Of a stretch of DNA of 64,000 nucleotides, positions 16,558 through 25,626 are shown in pieces (positions within the stretch are counted from its first letter, which is position 1; each line of letters starts with the position of its first letter). Where the stretch lies: assembly GCF_001187725.1 (NCBI RefSeq), contig NZ_LGIQ01000002.1:492939-556938 (forward strand), in the 5' to 3' direction. Source of the DNA: Brevibacillus reuszeri (lineage in GTDB: Bacteria; Bacillota; Bacilli; Brevibacillales; Brevibacillaceae). A program made the translations under genes and the position numbers. The notes under the pieces are model-generated. The model did not search any database. It was not told where the DNA came from and was given only the letters and a program-made list of their open reading frames with translations.

Positions 16558-16670
16558 AAAAAATCACTTGAATAAATGCGCGGAGTTGGAGACTTTGACG
16601 TGTTACCACACAAGACAAAGTTGTCCAATTGTTGTACAATAGATCAAGAAGGCTACGAAGGAGGCAACGT

Positions 16671-17084
16671 ATGCTGATTCGTCCGTTTCGACTCGGTGAC
16701 TATTCGGCTATCACAAGGATTTGGCAGGAAACGGGTTTGGACCAATCGGAGACGGAGTCGTTGAACGACTTGGCCCAACAGCTGGCATGGGACAGCGATC
16801 TGGTAATGGTTGCAGAGATGGAAGGAAGAGTTGTAGGAGTGGTAGTGGGCACCATTGATGGGGCGCGTGCTTACTTTTACCGGCTCGCCGTTCTTCCAGA
16901 GATGCAAGGCAGTGGCATAGGACGCGAACTCGTTGCCGCGATTGAAAAACGGTTCAAGCAGAGAGGCGTCAATAACGTTCTGATTATGGTCAACCAGGCT
17001 AATCCCGAAATCCTTCCGTTTTACCTTTCGCTTGGCTATGAAGTACAAAAATTTGTTACACTTTCCAAAAAGCTCTCTTCTTAA
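16671..17084 (+). CDS. GNAT family N-acetyltransferase
   Basis: A 137-residue acyl-CoA transferase fold. The acetyl-CoA loop is visible as LAVLPEMQGSGIGRELVAAI (motif A, QGxGxG), followed by the late NPEILPFYLSLGYE strand-helix. It resembles YpeA-like proteins. ATG 16671 follows GGAGG; an upstream TTG at 16629 is ahead of the ribosome site and rejected. The substrate is unknown. It precedes the YgaC homologue by 47 bases and is probably co-transcribed. Confidence 0.88.
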   Translation: MLIRPFRLGDYSAITRIWQETGLDQSETESLNDLAQQLAWDSDLVMVAEMEGRVVGVVVGTIDGARAYFYRLAVLPEMQGSGIGRELVAAIEKRFKQRGVNNVLIMVNQANPEILPFYLSLGYEVQKFVTLSKKLSS

Positions 17085-17131
17085 GGAGGCTTGTCCCCAT
17101 TCAGATAGAGAAGAGAAGAAAGGGGAGAGTC

Positions 17132-17668
17132 ATGTCACCAACTCCGGGCTCCAATATCCGCATTGAAAGCTATAAACACGACCATTCGTTGCACCGCATA
17201 TGGGACAAATCTACGCTGATTCATACCAGTGATGCGGTGGTGATTGGGGGAAATGATCGGGTCAAGGTGACAGAAGCAGACGGACGGGAGTGGCGTACGC
17301 GTGAACCGGCCATTTGTACATTTGGACGAGGCCAGTGGTTCAATACCATTGCCATGATTCGCGACGACGGCATTTACTATTATTGCAACCTTGGTTCGCC
17401 CTTTAGCATGAAGGGGCAGTTGCTCAGCTACATAGACTACGATCTCGACGTAAAAGTGTTTCCTGACATGACGTATTCGATTCTCGATGAAGAGGAGTTT
17501 CTGCTGCATTCCAGACAGATGAACTACCCTCCGTTTGTCGTGGAAAGAGTACAGACAGCGCTGCAAGAAGTATTGGCTTGGGTAAGCGCACGTCGTGGTC
17601 CCTTTCAAAGCGGCTTCGTTCAGCGCTGGTACGAACGCTATCTTTTAGTACGAGACGATGAGGAATAA
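17132..17668 (+). CDS. ygaC: DUF402 nucleoside tri/diphosphate phosphatase, YgaC-like
   Basis: A 178-residue cytosolic protein of the DUF402/Ntdp family, whose studied member in Staphylococcus hydrolyses nucleoside tri- and diphosphates. Conserved parts seen are HRIWDKSTLI, GRGQWFNTIAMIRDDGIYYYCN and SYIDYDLDVKVFPD, the metal-binding core of the family. Length is normal. In B. subtilis ygaC is followed by the ABC gene ygaD, exactly as here. GGGGAGAG precedes ATG. Confidence 0.9.
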   Translation: MSPTPGSNIRIESYKHDHSLHRIWDKSTLIHTSDAVVIGGNDRVKVTEADGREWRTREPAICTFGRGQWFNTIAMIRDDGIYYYCNLGSPFSMKGQLLSYIDYDLDVKVFPDMTYSILDEEEFLLHSRQMNYPPFVVERVQTALQEVLAWVSARRGPFQSGFVQRWYERYLLVRDDEE

Positions 17669-17724
17669 TCCCTTTCCCGTAATTCGGGGGAGGGATTTCC
17701 TTGTTTGCAAAGGAGGTATGATGG

Positions 17725-19503
17725 TTGAGCATACGCCGTTATCTGGCATATGTGCTGCCGTATTGGAAACAGATTTTAGGTACCGTTTTCATTGGTATTA
17801 TTAAATTTTCGATTCCGCTTGCCCTGCCGCTTCTCATTAAGTATGTGATTGACGATCTTTTACCGAGCCCACTTCCCCAGGATGAAAAGCTAACGCAGCT
17901 TTTCTGGCTGATGATTGGTGTATTTTTGCTGTTTACCGTTGTTCGTGCACCTGTTGAATACATTCGGCAATATTACGCGCAGTGGGTATCCAGCCGCATT
18001 TTGTTTGACATTCGCAATCAGCTGTTTTCGCATTTGCAACGGCTCTCCATGCGGTACTACAACAACACCAAAACGGGTGAAGTCATTTCTCGTGTGATCA
18101 ACGATGTAGAATCAACCAAAAGCTTTGTAGAAACGGGCTTGATGAATCTATGGCTCGACACATTCACGATCGTGATGACATTGGGAATCATGTTTTACAT
18201 GGATGTCGAGCTCACGTTTGTCGCCATCGTTGTATTTCCGCTGTACAGCATTTCCGTCAAATTCTTTTATAAGCGCTTACGTCAGCTAACAAAGGATCGT
18301 TCAGCGGCGCTGGCACATTTACAGGGACATTTGTATGAGCGAGTCAACGGCATGTCGCTGATTCGCAGCTTTGCCTTGGAGGATCATGAGAGCAAGGAAT
18401 TTGCCAAAGAAAACAATCATTTTTTACATAAAGCACTGACGCATACACGCTGGAATGCCCGTACCTTCTCCGTGATCAATACTGTTACGGATATCGCACC
18501 ATTGCTCGTTATCGCCTATGCAGGATACCAGGTGATCGGGGGCAGCATGAGTGTGGGGACACTGGTTGCGTTCTATGCGTATCTGGACCGGTTGTATACG
18601 CCATTGCGGAGGCTGGTCAATTCGAGCACAGTCCTGACCCAGGCGATTGCATCGATGGACAGGATGTTTGAGTTTATAGATGAGTCCTATGACATCGTCG
18701 ACAAGCCAAATGCAGGGGAGCTGCCGGTCGATCCTGCAACCAAACGAATCCGAGGAAAAATCCGTTTTGAGAATGTCTCCTTTCGCTATCGGGAGGAAGG
18801 ACCACTCGTCCTGCAAAACGTCGATTTGACGATCGAGCCAGGAGAAACCGTAGCGATTGTCGGTATGTCTGGTGGCGGGAAGTCGTCACTGATCAGCCTG
18901 TTACCGCGCTTTTGGGACGTGACCGAAGGAAGAACTACAATTGATGACGTAGACGTTCGCGATATCAAGCAGCGGAATCTGCGCAATCACATTGGTATGG
19001 TTCAACAGGACAATATTTTGTTCAGTGAGTCTGCAAAGGTAAACATTTTAATGGGCAATCCAGATGCAAAGGATGAGGCTGTCTATGACGCAGCCAAAGC
19101 AGCACATGCCCATGAGTTTATTTCGGCGCTGCCAAATGGCTACGATACAGAGCTGGGCGAACGGGGGGTAAAGCTCTCGGGAGGACAAAAGCAACGGATC
19201 GCCATTGCCCGCGTGTTTTTGCGTGATCCAGGTATTCTGATTTTGGATGAAGCGACCTCTGCCCTCGATTTGGAATCCGAGCATACCATTCAGGAATCGC
19301 TGGCGAGATTGACCAAAGGACGCACGACCATCATTGTCGCCCATCGACTATCGACCATTACCCATGCAGATAAAATTGTTGTCATGAAAGAAGGACAAAT
19401 CGTAGAACAGGGCAAGCATGAAGATTTACTGGAACAAAGGGGCATTTATCATGCCTTGTGGAGTGTACAAGATTTAGGGAGTACAACTGGCGAAGAATCG
19501 TAA
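17725..19503 (+). CDS. ygaD: ABC transporter, fused permease and ATPase (YgaD-like)
   Basis: A 592-residue half-transporter of the multidrug/lipid exporter class (ABCB-like), acting as a dimer in the cell membrane. Residues 1-310 hold six membrane helices. The ATPase follows, with Walker A GMSGGGKSS, a Q-loop in MVQQDNILF, the signature LSGGQKQR, Walker B ILILDEATSALD and the H-loop VAHR. The start appears to be TTG or an alternative codon at 17725 after AAAGGAGG. It follows the ygaC homologue by 56 bases as in B. subtilis. The substrate is not known. Confidence 0.92.
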   Translation: MSIRRYLAYVLPYWKQILGTVFIGIIKFSIPLALPLLIKYVIDDLLPSPLPQDEKLTQLFWLMIGVFLLFTVVRAPVEYIRQYYAQWVSSRILFDIRNQLFSHLQRLSMRYYNNTKTGEVISRVINDVESTKSFVETGLMNLWLDTFTIVMTLGIMFYMDVELTFVAIVVFPLYSISVKFFYKRLRQLTKDRSAALAHLQGHLYERVNGMSLIRSFALEDHESKEFAKENNHFLHKALTHTRWNARTFSVINTVTDIAPLLVIAYAGYQVIGGSMSVGTLVAFYAYLDRLYTPLRRLVNSSTVLTQAIASMDRMFEFIDESYDIVDKPNAGELPVDPATKRIRGKIRFENVSFRYREEGPLVLQNVDLTIEPGETVAIVGMSGGGKSSLISLLPRFWDVTEGRTTIDDVDVRDIKQRNLRNHIGMVQQDNILFSESAKVNILMGNPDAKDEAVYDAAKAAHAHEFISALPNGYDTELGERGVKLSGGQKQRIAIARVFLRDPGILILDEATSALDLESEHTIQESLARLTKGRTTIIVAHRLSTITHADKIVVMKEGQIVEQGKHEDLLEQRGIYHALWSVQDLGSTTGEES

Positions 19504-19532
19504 ATGATAAGACGAGGGAACGGGGGAATCCG

Positions 19533-20750
19533 ATGGAGATATGGCGCCGCAATTTATATGTTTTATGTGGGTCTTTGTTCGTCGTGATGGTTGCGATGAG
19601 CATGATCATGCCCTTTTTACCTCTGTATATTCAACAAGATTTCGGGATAGAAGATCCACATGAAGTAACAGCTTGGGCAGGTATTATATTTGGAGCCAAC
19701 TTTTTGACGGCAGGTCTCGTATCACCGATCTGGGGGAATTTGGCGGATAAGCACGGGCGCAAGATCATGATTTTGCGCTCTGGTTATTTTATGTCGATTA
19801 CAGTGGCACTGACGGGATTTGCCGGGAGCGTATGGCAGCTGTTGGCCCTGCGTTTAATTAATGGCTTGGTTGGAGGGATTATTCCCGCGAGTACAGCACT
19901 CGTCGCATCCTCTGTGCCAAAAGAACAAATTGGCTGGGCACAAGGCATGCTGCAATCGTTTATTACGGCGGGAACCATTATGGGTCCGCTGTTTGGTGGG
20001 CTTTTGGCAGAGCGTATTGGCTTTCGGATGATCTTTTTCATCACGGGAAGCCTGCTTTTGCTCGCTACACTGGTGATTACGTTTACGGTAAAAGAAAATT
20101 TTGTGCCTCCGGAGAAAAAGGATCGTTCGAGTCTGCGTGACGATTTTCACATGATCTTTTCGTCCAAGGAGCTGCCGGCACTCTTTTTTGTAACGGTCAT
20201 GATCCAGTTTGCTTTGTTTAGCATTATCCCTGTCCTTCCGATTTATATCGCACAGCTTCTCGGATCAGAAGGCGCCAAGGTAGCTTTATGGGCAGGACTT
20301 GTGCAAGCAGCGATGGGGATTGCCAATGTATTCGCCTCTCCACGCTTGGGTAGATTGGGAGACCGCTACGGCTCGCAAAAGGTACTCCTGGGTGCACTGC
20401 TGATGGCGGCAATTCTGTTTATTCCACAAGGCTTTGTAGCAACTGTGTGGCAGCTCATATTGCTGAGATTCCTGCTCGGATTGTCACTTGGTGGGCTTTT
20501 GCCATCAGTCAATTCGCTCTTGCGGCGAGCGACGCCCGTGCATATGGTGAGTCGCGTGTACGGCTACAATAACAGCTTTGTCAGCATTGGAAGTATGCTC
20601 GGACCGATGATTGGCGGTTTTCTGGCTGGCTATGTAAGCATCAGCGGGGTCTTTTTTATGACCAGCGCCTTTTTGTTTATCAACGCGGGCTGGGTGTATT
20701 ACAGCTTTTTTAGAAACAAATCTATGCAACAGACAGATTCCGGCATATAA
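19533..20750 (+). CDS. MFS multidrug efflux transporter
   Basis: A 405-residue, 12-helix major facilitator. The A-motif-like GNLADKHGRKIM lies in the first cytoplasmic loop, its repeat GRLGDRYGSQKV in the second half, and the drug-pump motif C region around GPLFGGLLAERIGFR. It belongs to the MdtG/YttB-like drug:H+ antiporter group. ATG 19533 follows a GGGGGA ribosome site and begins 30 bases after the ygaD homologue; a longer start at 19458 would lie inside that gene and is rejected. Confidence 0.88.
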   Translation: MEIWRRNLYVLCGSLFVVMVAMSMIMPFLPLYIQQDFGIEDPHEVTAWAGIIFGANFLTAGLVSPIWGNLADKHGRKIMILRSGYFMSITVALTGFAGSVWQLLALRLINGLVGGIIPASTALVASSVPKEQIGWAQGMLQSFITAGTIMGPLFGGLLAERIGFRMIFFITGSLLLLATLVITFTVKENFVPPEKKDRSSLRDDFHMIFSSKELPALFFVTVMIQFALFSIIPVLPIYIAQLLGSEGAKVALWAGLVQAAMGIANVFASPRLGRLGDRYGSQKVLLGALLMAAILFIPQGFVATVWQLILLRFLLGLSLGGLLPSVNSLLRRATPVHMVSRVYGYNNSFVSIGSMLGPMIGGFLAGYVSISGVFFMTSAFLFINAGWVYYSFFRNKSMQQTDSGI

Positions 20751-20771
20751 TGAGAGAAATTTGAAGAAAAC

Positions 20772-20783
20772 GAGGTGCACCTC
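20772..20783. promoter_or_regulatory. 12-base perfect palindrome between two MFS genes
   Basis: GAGGTGCACCTC is fully self-complementary and lies in the 119-base gap before the second MFS gene. A wider dyad GTCGGT ... ACCGAC surrounds the rest of the gap. It may be an operator or an mRNA structure; no protein can be named. Confidence 0.35.
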
Positions 20784-20869
20784 CATTGTGATGAGTTGTC
20801 GGTGGAACTAATTTTTCATTCCAACAGGACAATTAAATAAAGTCCTGAACCGACAGGAGGCGTCGCACC

Positions 20870-22108
20870 GTGTGGAATAGACGGTTTATTTGCCTCTGGG
20901 CGGGTCAGACTCTGGCCAATCTGGGGGACGTTTTTTATATTGTTGCGTTTATCTCGGTCATGTACGCGATGACTGGCTCCGTGATGTACACGGCATTGAT
21001 TCCAGTGGTCAACGTGACGTCACAGTCACTCAGCAGCTTCCTTGCTCCATTGGTGTTTCAGCATCTTTCCCTGCAGAGAATGCTTGTGCTATCTCAAGGG
21101 ATCAAGACGATTTTGCTCGGCATTGCCTCTCTTGTCGTGGCGATGGGGGTAGGGGAGCAAAAGCTAGTGATTTGGCTGCTCTTTGTGCTTGCCTCTCTGA
21201 TTTCCTTTATGGACGGCTGGGCAAATCCAGCACGTAACGCCCTTGTGCCACGATTGGTTGATCGATCTGAGCTGATGCGGGCGAATGGACTTTTGGCAAC
21301 CTCTGATCAAACCGTTCATTTTGCTGGTTGGGCGGCAGGAGGGCTGCTTGTCGCATGGCTGGGGGCAAGCGCGGTTCTTTTAGGAACGGTAGGAGCCTAT
21401 GTGGTGGCGACAGTGGCGATGCTGGGTGTTGCTCCTGCAAAGGATGGCAAAAGACAAGAAGACAACCAGTCCGAACCCCGGCAGGCTAAAACAAGTTGGC
21501 TCACAGGCTGGAGAATCATCCGGGATACCCCGTCCCTGCATCTCTTGGTTGCCATGGATATCGTAGTTGGGATGTCAGGAGCAGCCTGGATTGCAGCGAT
21601 CTTACTGCCATTTGTTCTTGAGGTTTTGGGAAGCAGCGAGGCATGGTGGGGATATATCAATGCTGCTTACATGCTCGGAGCGATTGCAGGTGGTAGTGTG
21701 CTGCTGATGCTTGCTCATCGGCTCAAGCGTCATCTGTATAAGGCAATCGCAATCGGTACGATTTGTGCAAGCTTGATTACGTTTGCCTTTGGCAGCAGCT
21801 CGCATCCAATTGTAGCCCTGTTGTTTTCCTTTTTGCTCGGACCGTTTCTGGAGTTGTTCTTCGTCAGTAAACAGACGATACTTCAACAGCAAACAGAGGA
21901 GTCGGCATTGCCATATGTGCTGTCTGCAAAAGGAACGATTGACATGATGGTATTCGGGGTCTCGTCTCTGATCATGGGAGCCTTTGCAGAATGGATGGGA
22001 ACGAGAGCGGTGTATTCCCTTTCCGCTGGGCTTTTGCTCGTCGGCTTCTTACTGGCCTGGAAGCTGTATCAGCATGCGAACAGGCAAGCTAGTACTTCTA
22101 TATCGTAA
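20870..22108 (+). CDS. MFS transporter (macrolide-efflux-like branch)
   Basis: A 412-residue, 12-helix transporter. The N-terminal FICLWAGQTLANLGDVFYIVA and SFMDGWANPARNALVPRLVD are typical of the MFS_3/MefA-like group, which exports macrolides or siderophores. The start is GTG 20870 behind GGAGG. It differs clearly in sequence from the preceding MFS gene, so the two are not recent duplicates. The substrate is unknown. Confidence 0.85.
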   Translation: MWNRRFICLWAGQTLANLGDVFYIVAFISVMYAMTGSVMYTALIPVVNVTSQSLSSFLAPLVFQHLSLQRMLVLSQGIKTILLGIASLVVAMGVGEQKLVIWLLFVLASLISFMDGWANPARNALVPRLVDRSELMRANGLLATSDQTVHFAGWAAGGLLVAWLGASAVLLGTVGAYVVATVAMLGVAPAKDGKRQEDNQSEPRQAKTSWLTGWRIIRDTPSLHLLVAMDIVVGMSGAAWIAAILLPFVLEVLGSSEAWWGYINAAYMLGAIAGGSVLLMLAHRLKRHLYKAIAIGTICASLITFAFGSSSHPIVALLFSFLLGPFLELFFVSKQTILQQQTEESALPYVLSAKGTIDMMVFGVSSLIMGAFAEWMGTRAVYSLSAGLLLVGFLLAWKLYQHANRQASTSIS

Positions 22109-22115
22109 AATGTGT

Positions 22116-22147
22116 AGCCCTCTGGCAGATTGCTGGAGGGTTTTTCT
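22116..22147 (+). terminator. terminator of the second MFS gene
   Basis: CCCTCTGGCA pairs with the TGC-CAGAGGG-like partner GCTGGAGGG, followed by TTTTT. Confidence 0.75.
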
Positions 22148-22251
22148 GTATGACTGCACCCAAGGCTTGCCAAAAGATGACGCAGCCCATTTTTTTCACT
22201 ACAATATAGGTAAGAAAAGAGATGGGAAAAATGGAAATGGAGTGATAGGAA

Positions 22252-22797
22252 ATGAAGATTCTCGTTTTGCACGGCAGCTCAAGAGAGGAAGGGAATACTG
22301 AGCAGTTGACCAATTTGGCATTGCAGGGGATTCCTCACACCAGTATTCGTTTGCGAGAAAAGGAGATTCGCCCGATTCACGATCAAAGGCATGATGCAGA
22401 CGGCTTCGCCCCCGTGGCGGACGATTATGATGAGGTAATCGAAGCCGTGATGGCACATGACTTTATCATTTTTTCCACTCCGATTTACTGGTATGGCATG
22501 TCTGGCTACATGAAAAACTTTGTGGATCGCTGGTCACAAAGCTTGCGGGATAAACGATATTCATTCAAAGAATCGATGGGGCAAAAACGTGCGTATGTCA
22601 TCACGACGGGCGGAGATCAGCCCCGTTTGAAAGGACTTCCGTTGATCCAGCAATTCCAATACGTCTTGTCCTTTGTGGGAACAACCTACGACGGCTATCT
22701 CATCGGCGAAGGTAACAAGCCAGGAGATATTTTAGGGGATAAACGCGCGATTGAGGATGCAAAGCTGTTGAATGAATGGCTGAAGTCTCAGCAGTAA
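22252..22797 (+). CDS. NAD(P)H-dependent FMN reductase / flavodoxin-like oxidoreductase
   Basis: A 181-residue flavodoxin-fold protein. The FMN phosphate loop is HGSSREEGNTEQL (about 7-19), and the FSTPIYWYGMSGYMKNFVDR segment is the conserved NADPH-dependent FMN reductase motif. Members reduce quinones, azo dyes or nitro compounds. ATG 22252 has an AGTGATAGG region upstream, a modest ribosome site. It is monocistronic with a strong terminator. The physiological substrate is open. Confidence 0.87.
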   Translation: MKILVLHGSSREEGNTEQLTNLALQGIPHTSIRLREKEIRPIHDQRHDADGFAPVADDYDEVIEAVMAHDFIIFSTPIYWYGMSGYMKNFVDRWSQSLRDKRYSFKESMGQKRAYVITTGGDQPRLKGLPLIQQFQYVLSFVGTTYDGYLIGEGNKPGDILGDKRAIEDAKLLNEWLKSQQ

Positions 22798-22828
22798 GAA
22801 CGGTTGAACAAGGCTAGGTAGAGACAAA

Positions 22829-22860
22829 AAGAAGACCGGAATTCGCTTCCGGTCTTTTCT
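22829..22860 (+). terminator. terminator of the FMN reductase gene
   Basis: GAAGACCGGAA pairs with TTCCGGTCTTT, followed by T. Confidence 0.85.
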
Positions 22861-22878
22861 CGTGTTTTCGGCTGACTG

Positions 22879-23757
22879 CTATTTAGCAGCTACAGCTTCC
22901 TTCTTCTGCTCCAAATGCCGGAGAATCGCCATCAAATCCATTTCACCCAGTCCGCCCTCCAAGGCTTGGCGGTAGCTGGCATTTGCCGTATCTGCCATTG
23001 GTGTGGATACGCCGGCTTCCTTCGCGAGTCTGAGATCCTTTGCCATGTGCTTCAAAGCAAAGGCAGCAGGGAAATCATCGGCGAGAATCGAAGCAGCTTT
23101 TCCGCGAATGAGAGGGGTTCCTACTGCACTCTCGGAAATGATATTCAGCATTTGCTCCGTGCTAATCCCGAGAGAACGGGCGAAGAGCAATGTTTCCGAA
23201 ACACCCTGCACTGTAATGCCAAGCAGCAGATTGATCGCAAGCTTGGCAGATGTACCCGAGCTGTTTGGTCCCAGATGCAGCGCTACTTTGCCGAGCTTGT
23301 CCAGCATCGGCTTTGCTTCTTCGTAATCAGCTTGCTCGCCGCCAACCATGATGACGAGCGTGCCTTCCTTGGCAGGACCTACGCTTCCCGAAACAGGAGC
23401 GTCGAGAAATCGTAAACCGACCTTCTTCGCTTGTTCAGCCAAAAAGCGCGATGTTTCTGGAGCAATTGTGCTCATGTCTACGGCCAGCTTTCCTTTTACA
23501 GCAGCAGAAAGCAGTCCGTTTGCCCCGGTATAAATCACTTTGACAGCGTCATCATCACTGACCATAGTAAACAAGATATCACATTCATCGACTAACTGTG
23601 CAAGTGAAGCTGACTGTTTAGCTCCAAGAGCCAGTAGCGGTGCTGCTTTATTTGGTGTCCGATTCCATACATGCAGGTCAAAGCCCGCTGCCAGCAGATT
23701 ACTTGCCATAGGAATCCCCATGTTGCCGAGTCCAATCCAACCGATTTTCACTGTCAC
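22879..23757 (-). CDS. 3-hydroxyisobutyrate dehydrogenase-like NAD(P) oxidoreductase
   Basis: A 292-residue enzyme of the beta-hydroxyacid dehydrogenase family (YkwC/GarR-like). The dinucleotide motif is GLGNMGIPMASNL (about 9-21), the substrate motif is FLDAPVSGSVGPAKEGTL, and the catalytic lysine lies in NSSGTSAKLAINLL. The start is GTG 23757 after GGAGAAA. It follows the ComER-like gene by 27 bases on the same strand. The real substrate (tartronate semialdehyde, hydroxyisobutyrate or succinic semialdehyde type) cannot be settled. Confidence 0.88.
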   Translation of the reverse strand: MTVKIGWIGLGNMGIPMASNLLAAGFDLHVWNRTPNKAAPLLALGAKQSASLAQLVDECDILFTMVSDDDAVKVIYTGANGLLSAAVKGKLAVDMSTIAPETSRFLAEQAKKVGLRFLDAPVSGSVGPAKEGTLVIMVGGEQADYEEAKPMLDKLGKVALHLGPNSSGTSAKLAINLLLGITVQGVSETLLFARSLGISTEQMLNIISESAVGTPLIRGKAASILADDFPAAFALKHMAKDLRLAKEAGVSTPMADTANASYRQALEGGLGEMDLMAILRHLEQKKEAVAAK

Positions 23758-23784
23758 TTTCTCCTTTGTCTTGTTGTCGATATG

Positions 23785-24600
23785 CTACTTTGCAATCTGT
23801 TTTTGTACGAGCTCCTTGAGCATGGCATGCTTGGACTCTGTCATCGCAAACAGCTCGTCAAACCCGCCAGGAAGAGTTTTATCCAAGACGCGCAGCCCTT
23901 CCTCTGTAATCCCGCCTTTGGTTGCTACTTGCGTGATCAGCTGATCGAAGCCTAGCTGTTCATTTTTCAGAAGCAAAGCGGTACCGAGCATGGTTTCCAC
24001 CAAAATACTGCGAGCTGTGTCTATGTCTAGCTGTGGTGACTTGCGTACAGCCGCCTCCGCAAAGGATTCGAGTATGCCTGCAATCAAGCCTGGGGCACTG
24101 CTGCTGATGATGGTAGCAGTCTCGATGACATCCTCCGTTACTTCTTGTGCGGTGCCGATTGCAGAAAGCAGGTTTACAAATTCGCTGCGCTGCTCGGCAC
24201 TCACTTGTGTGCTGCATGTAAACAAAGAAACACCATGTAATTCCTGAGAGGTCACAGTAGGGATGACTTTACTTACAGGACCAGTGTGGCTTTTTTCCAA
24301 ATCAGAAATGCTCACACCTGCCGCAACGGAGATAACATGCTTTTCCGCAGATACAGTAAGCTCGCCTAAGAGTGGCAAAATATCCAGCGGCTTCGTGCAG
24401 AGAAAAATATGGTCCGCTTGCTCGCAAATCTCCTGAGCACTCGAAGCGACGCCAATGCCATACGCAGCATGTAGGATATCCGCTTTTTCCTGTGTGCGAT
24501 TATACACAATCACATTTTCAGGTGAAAGGATGTTACTTTTGCAAAAAGCCTTCACCAGCATTTGTCCAATACTGCCTAATCCAATAATTCCGATGCGCAT
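23785..24600 (-). CDS. pyrroline-5-carboxylate reductase family protein, ComER-like
   Basis: A 271-residue Rossmann protein. The nucleotide motif is GIIGLGSIGQML and the family signature SSSAPGLIAGILESFAEAAV, with the late VATKGGITEEGL segment of P5C reductases. Its divergence from housekeeping ProC and its general look suggest the ComER branch of Bacillales, whose members affect sporulation and biofilm formation. That placement is tentative. GGGGGAGG precedes ATG 24600. It is followed by the dehydrogenase gene, probably as one operon. Confidence 0.78.
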   Translation of the reverse strand: MRIGIIGLGSIGQMLVKAFCKSNILSPENVIVYNRTQEKADILHAAYGIGVASSAQEICEQADHIFLCTKPLDILPLLGELTVSAEKHVISVAAGVSISDLEKSHTGPVSKVIPTVTSQELHGVSLFTCSTQVSAEQRSEFVNLLSAIGTAQEVTEDVIETATIISSSAPGLIAGILESFAEAAVRKSPQLDIDTARSILVETMLGTALLLKNEQLGFDQLITQVATKGGITEEGLRVLDKTLPGGFDELFAMTESKHAMLKELVQKQIAK

Positions 24601-24637
24601 CGCAACAACCTCCCCCGTAATTGTAACGCAGTGAATC

Positions 24638-24676
24638 TAAAAAAGGTACAATCTCCCGTGAAAGAGAGACTGTACC
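24638..24676 (-). terminator. terminator of the yugP-like gene
   Basis: On the minus strand AAGGTACAGTCTC pairs with GAGATTGTACCTT, followed by a run of seven T. Confidence 0.85.
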
Positions 24677-24705
24677 TTGGGCTTCAAAAGGTTCGATTCA
24701 GATGT

Positions 24706-25386
24706 TTAGTCGTCAGATCTGTTGAAGATCATGATGTACTTCGCCAGCTCCAGAACAGAGATCAGAGCAGCCGCAACATAAGTCAGGGCAGCAGCGCCGA
24801 GAACCTTGCTCGCGCCAGCTTCCTCGCTATTGCGGATAAAGCCCATGCTCACCATCAGTTCCTTTGCACGGCTACTTGCGTTGAACTCAACTGGCAGTGT
24901 AATCAACTGGAAGGCAACGGCTGCGGAGAAGAAGATAATCCCGAACAGCAGAAGACCCGACATTTGAAACAGAAGACCACCAATCAAAAGCAATGGAGCG
25001 ACACCAGAAACGAGATTTACGAGTGGAAAAATACGGTGACGTGCAACCAGCATCGGGTAGGAAACCTTGTGCTGGATCGCGTGACCGACCTCGTGACATG
25101 CTACCGACAAAGAAGCGATAGAGTTGCCGAAATATACGGGATCAGACAAGCGCACGACACGCGACATTGGATCGTAGTGGTCCGTTAGTGTACCAGGGAT
25201 GTGCTCTACTGGAACGCTGGTCAAGCCATTGGCATCAAGCATACGTCTGGCAGCTTCTGCACCGGTGAGCCCGGAGGAAGTAGGGACCTCAGCGAACTTG
25301 TTGAAGGTTCCCTTGACACGAAATTGCGCCCAGAGCGACAGTCCGAATGCGATGAAAATCAGAATATCCATGGGGTGGAAGAACAT
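24706..25386 (-). CDS. yugP: YugP-type membrane zinc metallopeptidase
   Basis: A 226-residue membrane protein with an N-terminal anchor, the zinc motif in SVACHEVGHAIQHK, three further hydrophobic segments, and the third ligand region around FNASSRAKELM. The family (Zn_peptidase_2, B. subtilis YugP) is of about this length. Its substrates are not established. A GAGGAG ribosome site precedes ATG. It is monocistronic. Confidence 0.92.
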   Translation of the reverse strand: MFFHPMDILIFIAFGLSLWAQFRVKGTFNKFAEVPTSSGLTGAEAARRMLDANGLTSVPVEHIPGTLTDHYDPMSRVVRLSDPVYFGNSIASLSVACHEVGHAIQHKVSYPMLVARHRIFPLVNLVSGVAPLLLIGGLLFQMSGLLLFGIIFFSAAVAFQLITLPVEFNASSRAKELMVSMGFIRNSEEAGASKVLGAAALTYVAAALISVLELAKYIMIFNRSDD

Positions 25387-25569
25387 TGAACATTCACTCC
25401 TCTTTTTTATCTATACAAAAGTGCAAGCCATACTCATTCAGTGTGTCCCATATCCATTTATACGAATAAGTATCATGGTGGTTTCATTTTTTATTGTACA
25501 ATCTCTGACCTTCCTTGACAATATTAACGTATGTTTATATGTACACAAAAGCACATGGATGTGCAATTT

Positions 25570-25611
25570 CAAAAAGACACTCCGCCCATTAAAGGGAAGG
25601 AGTGCCTTTAT
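25570..25611 (-). terminator. gltB terminator
   Basis: On the minus strand AAAGGCACTCC pairs with GGAGTGTCTTT (one mismatch), followed by T residues, 15 bases after the gltB stop. Confidence 0.75.
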
Positions 25612-25626
25612 TTCTTCTATGAAATA

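Noticed and set aside
25515..25545. TTGACA followed by an AT-rich stretch on the plus strand
   Set aside because: No plus-strand gene follows; it runs into the gltB terminator and has no convincing -10 box.
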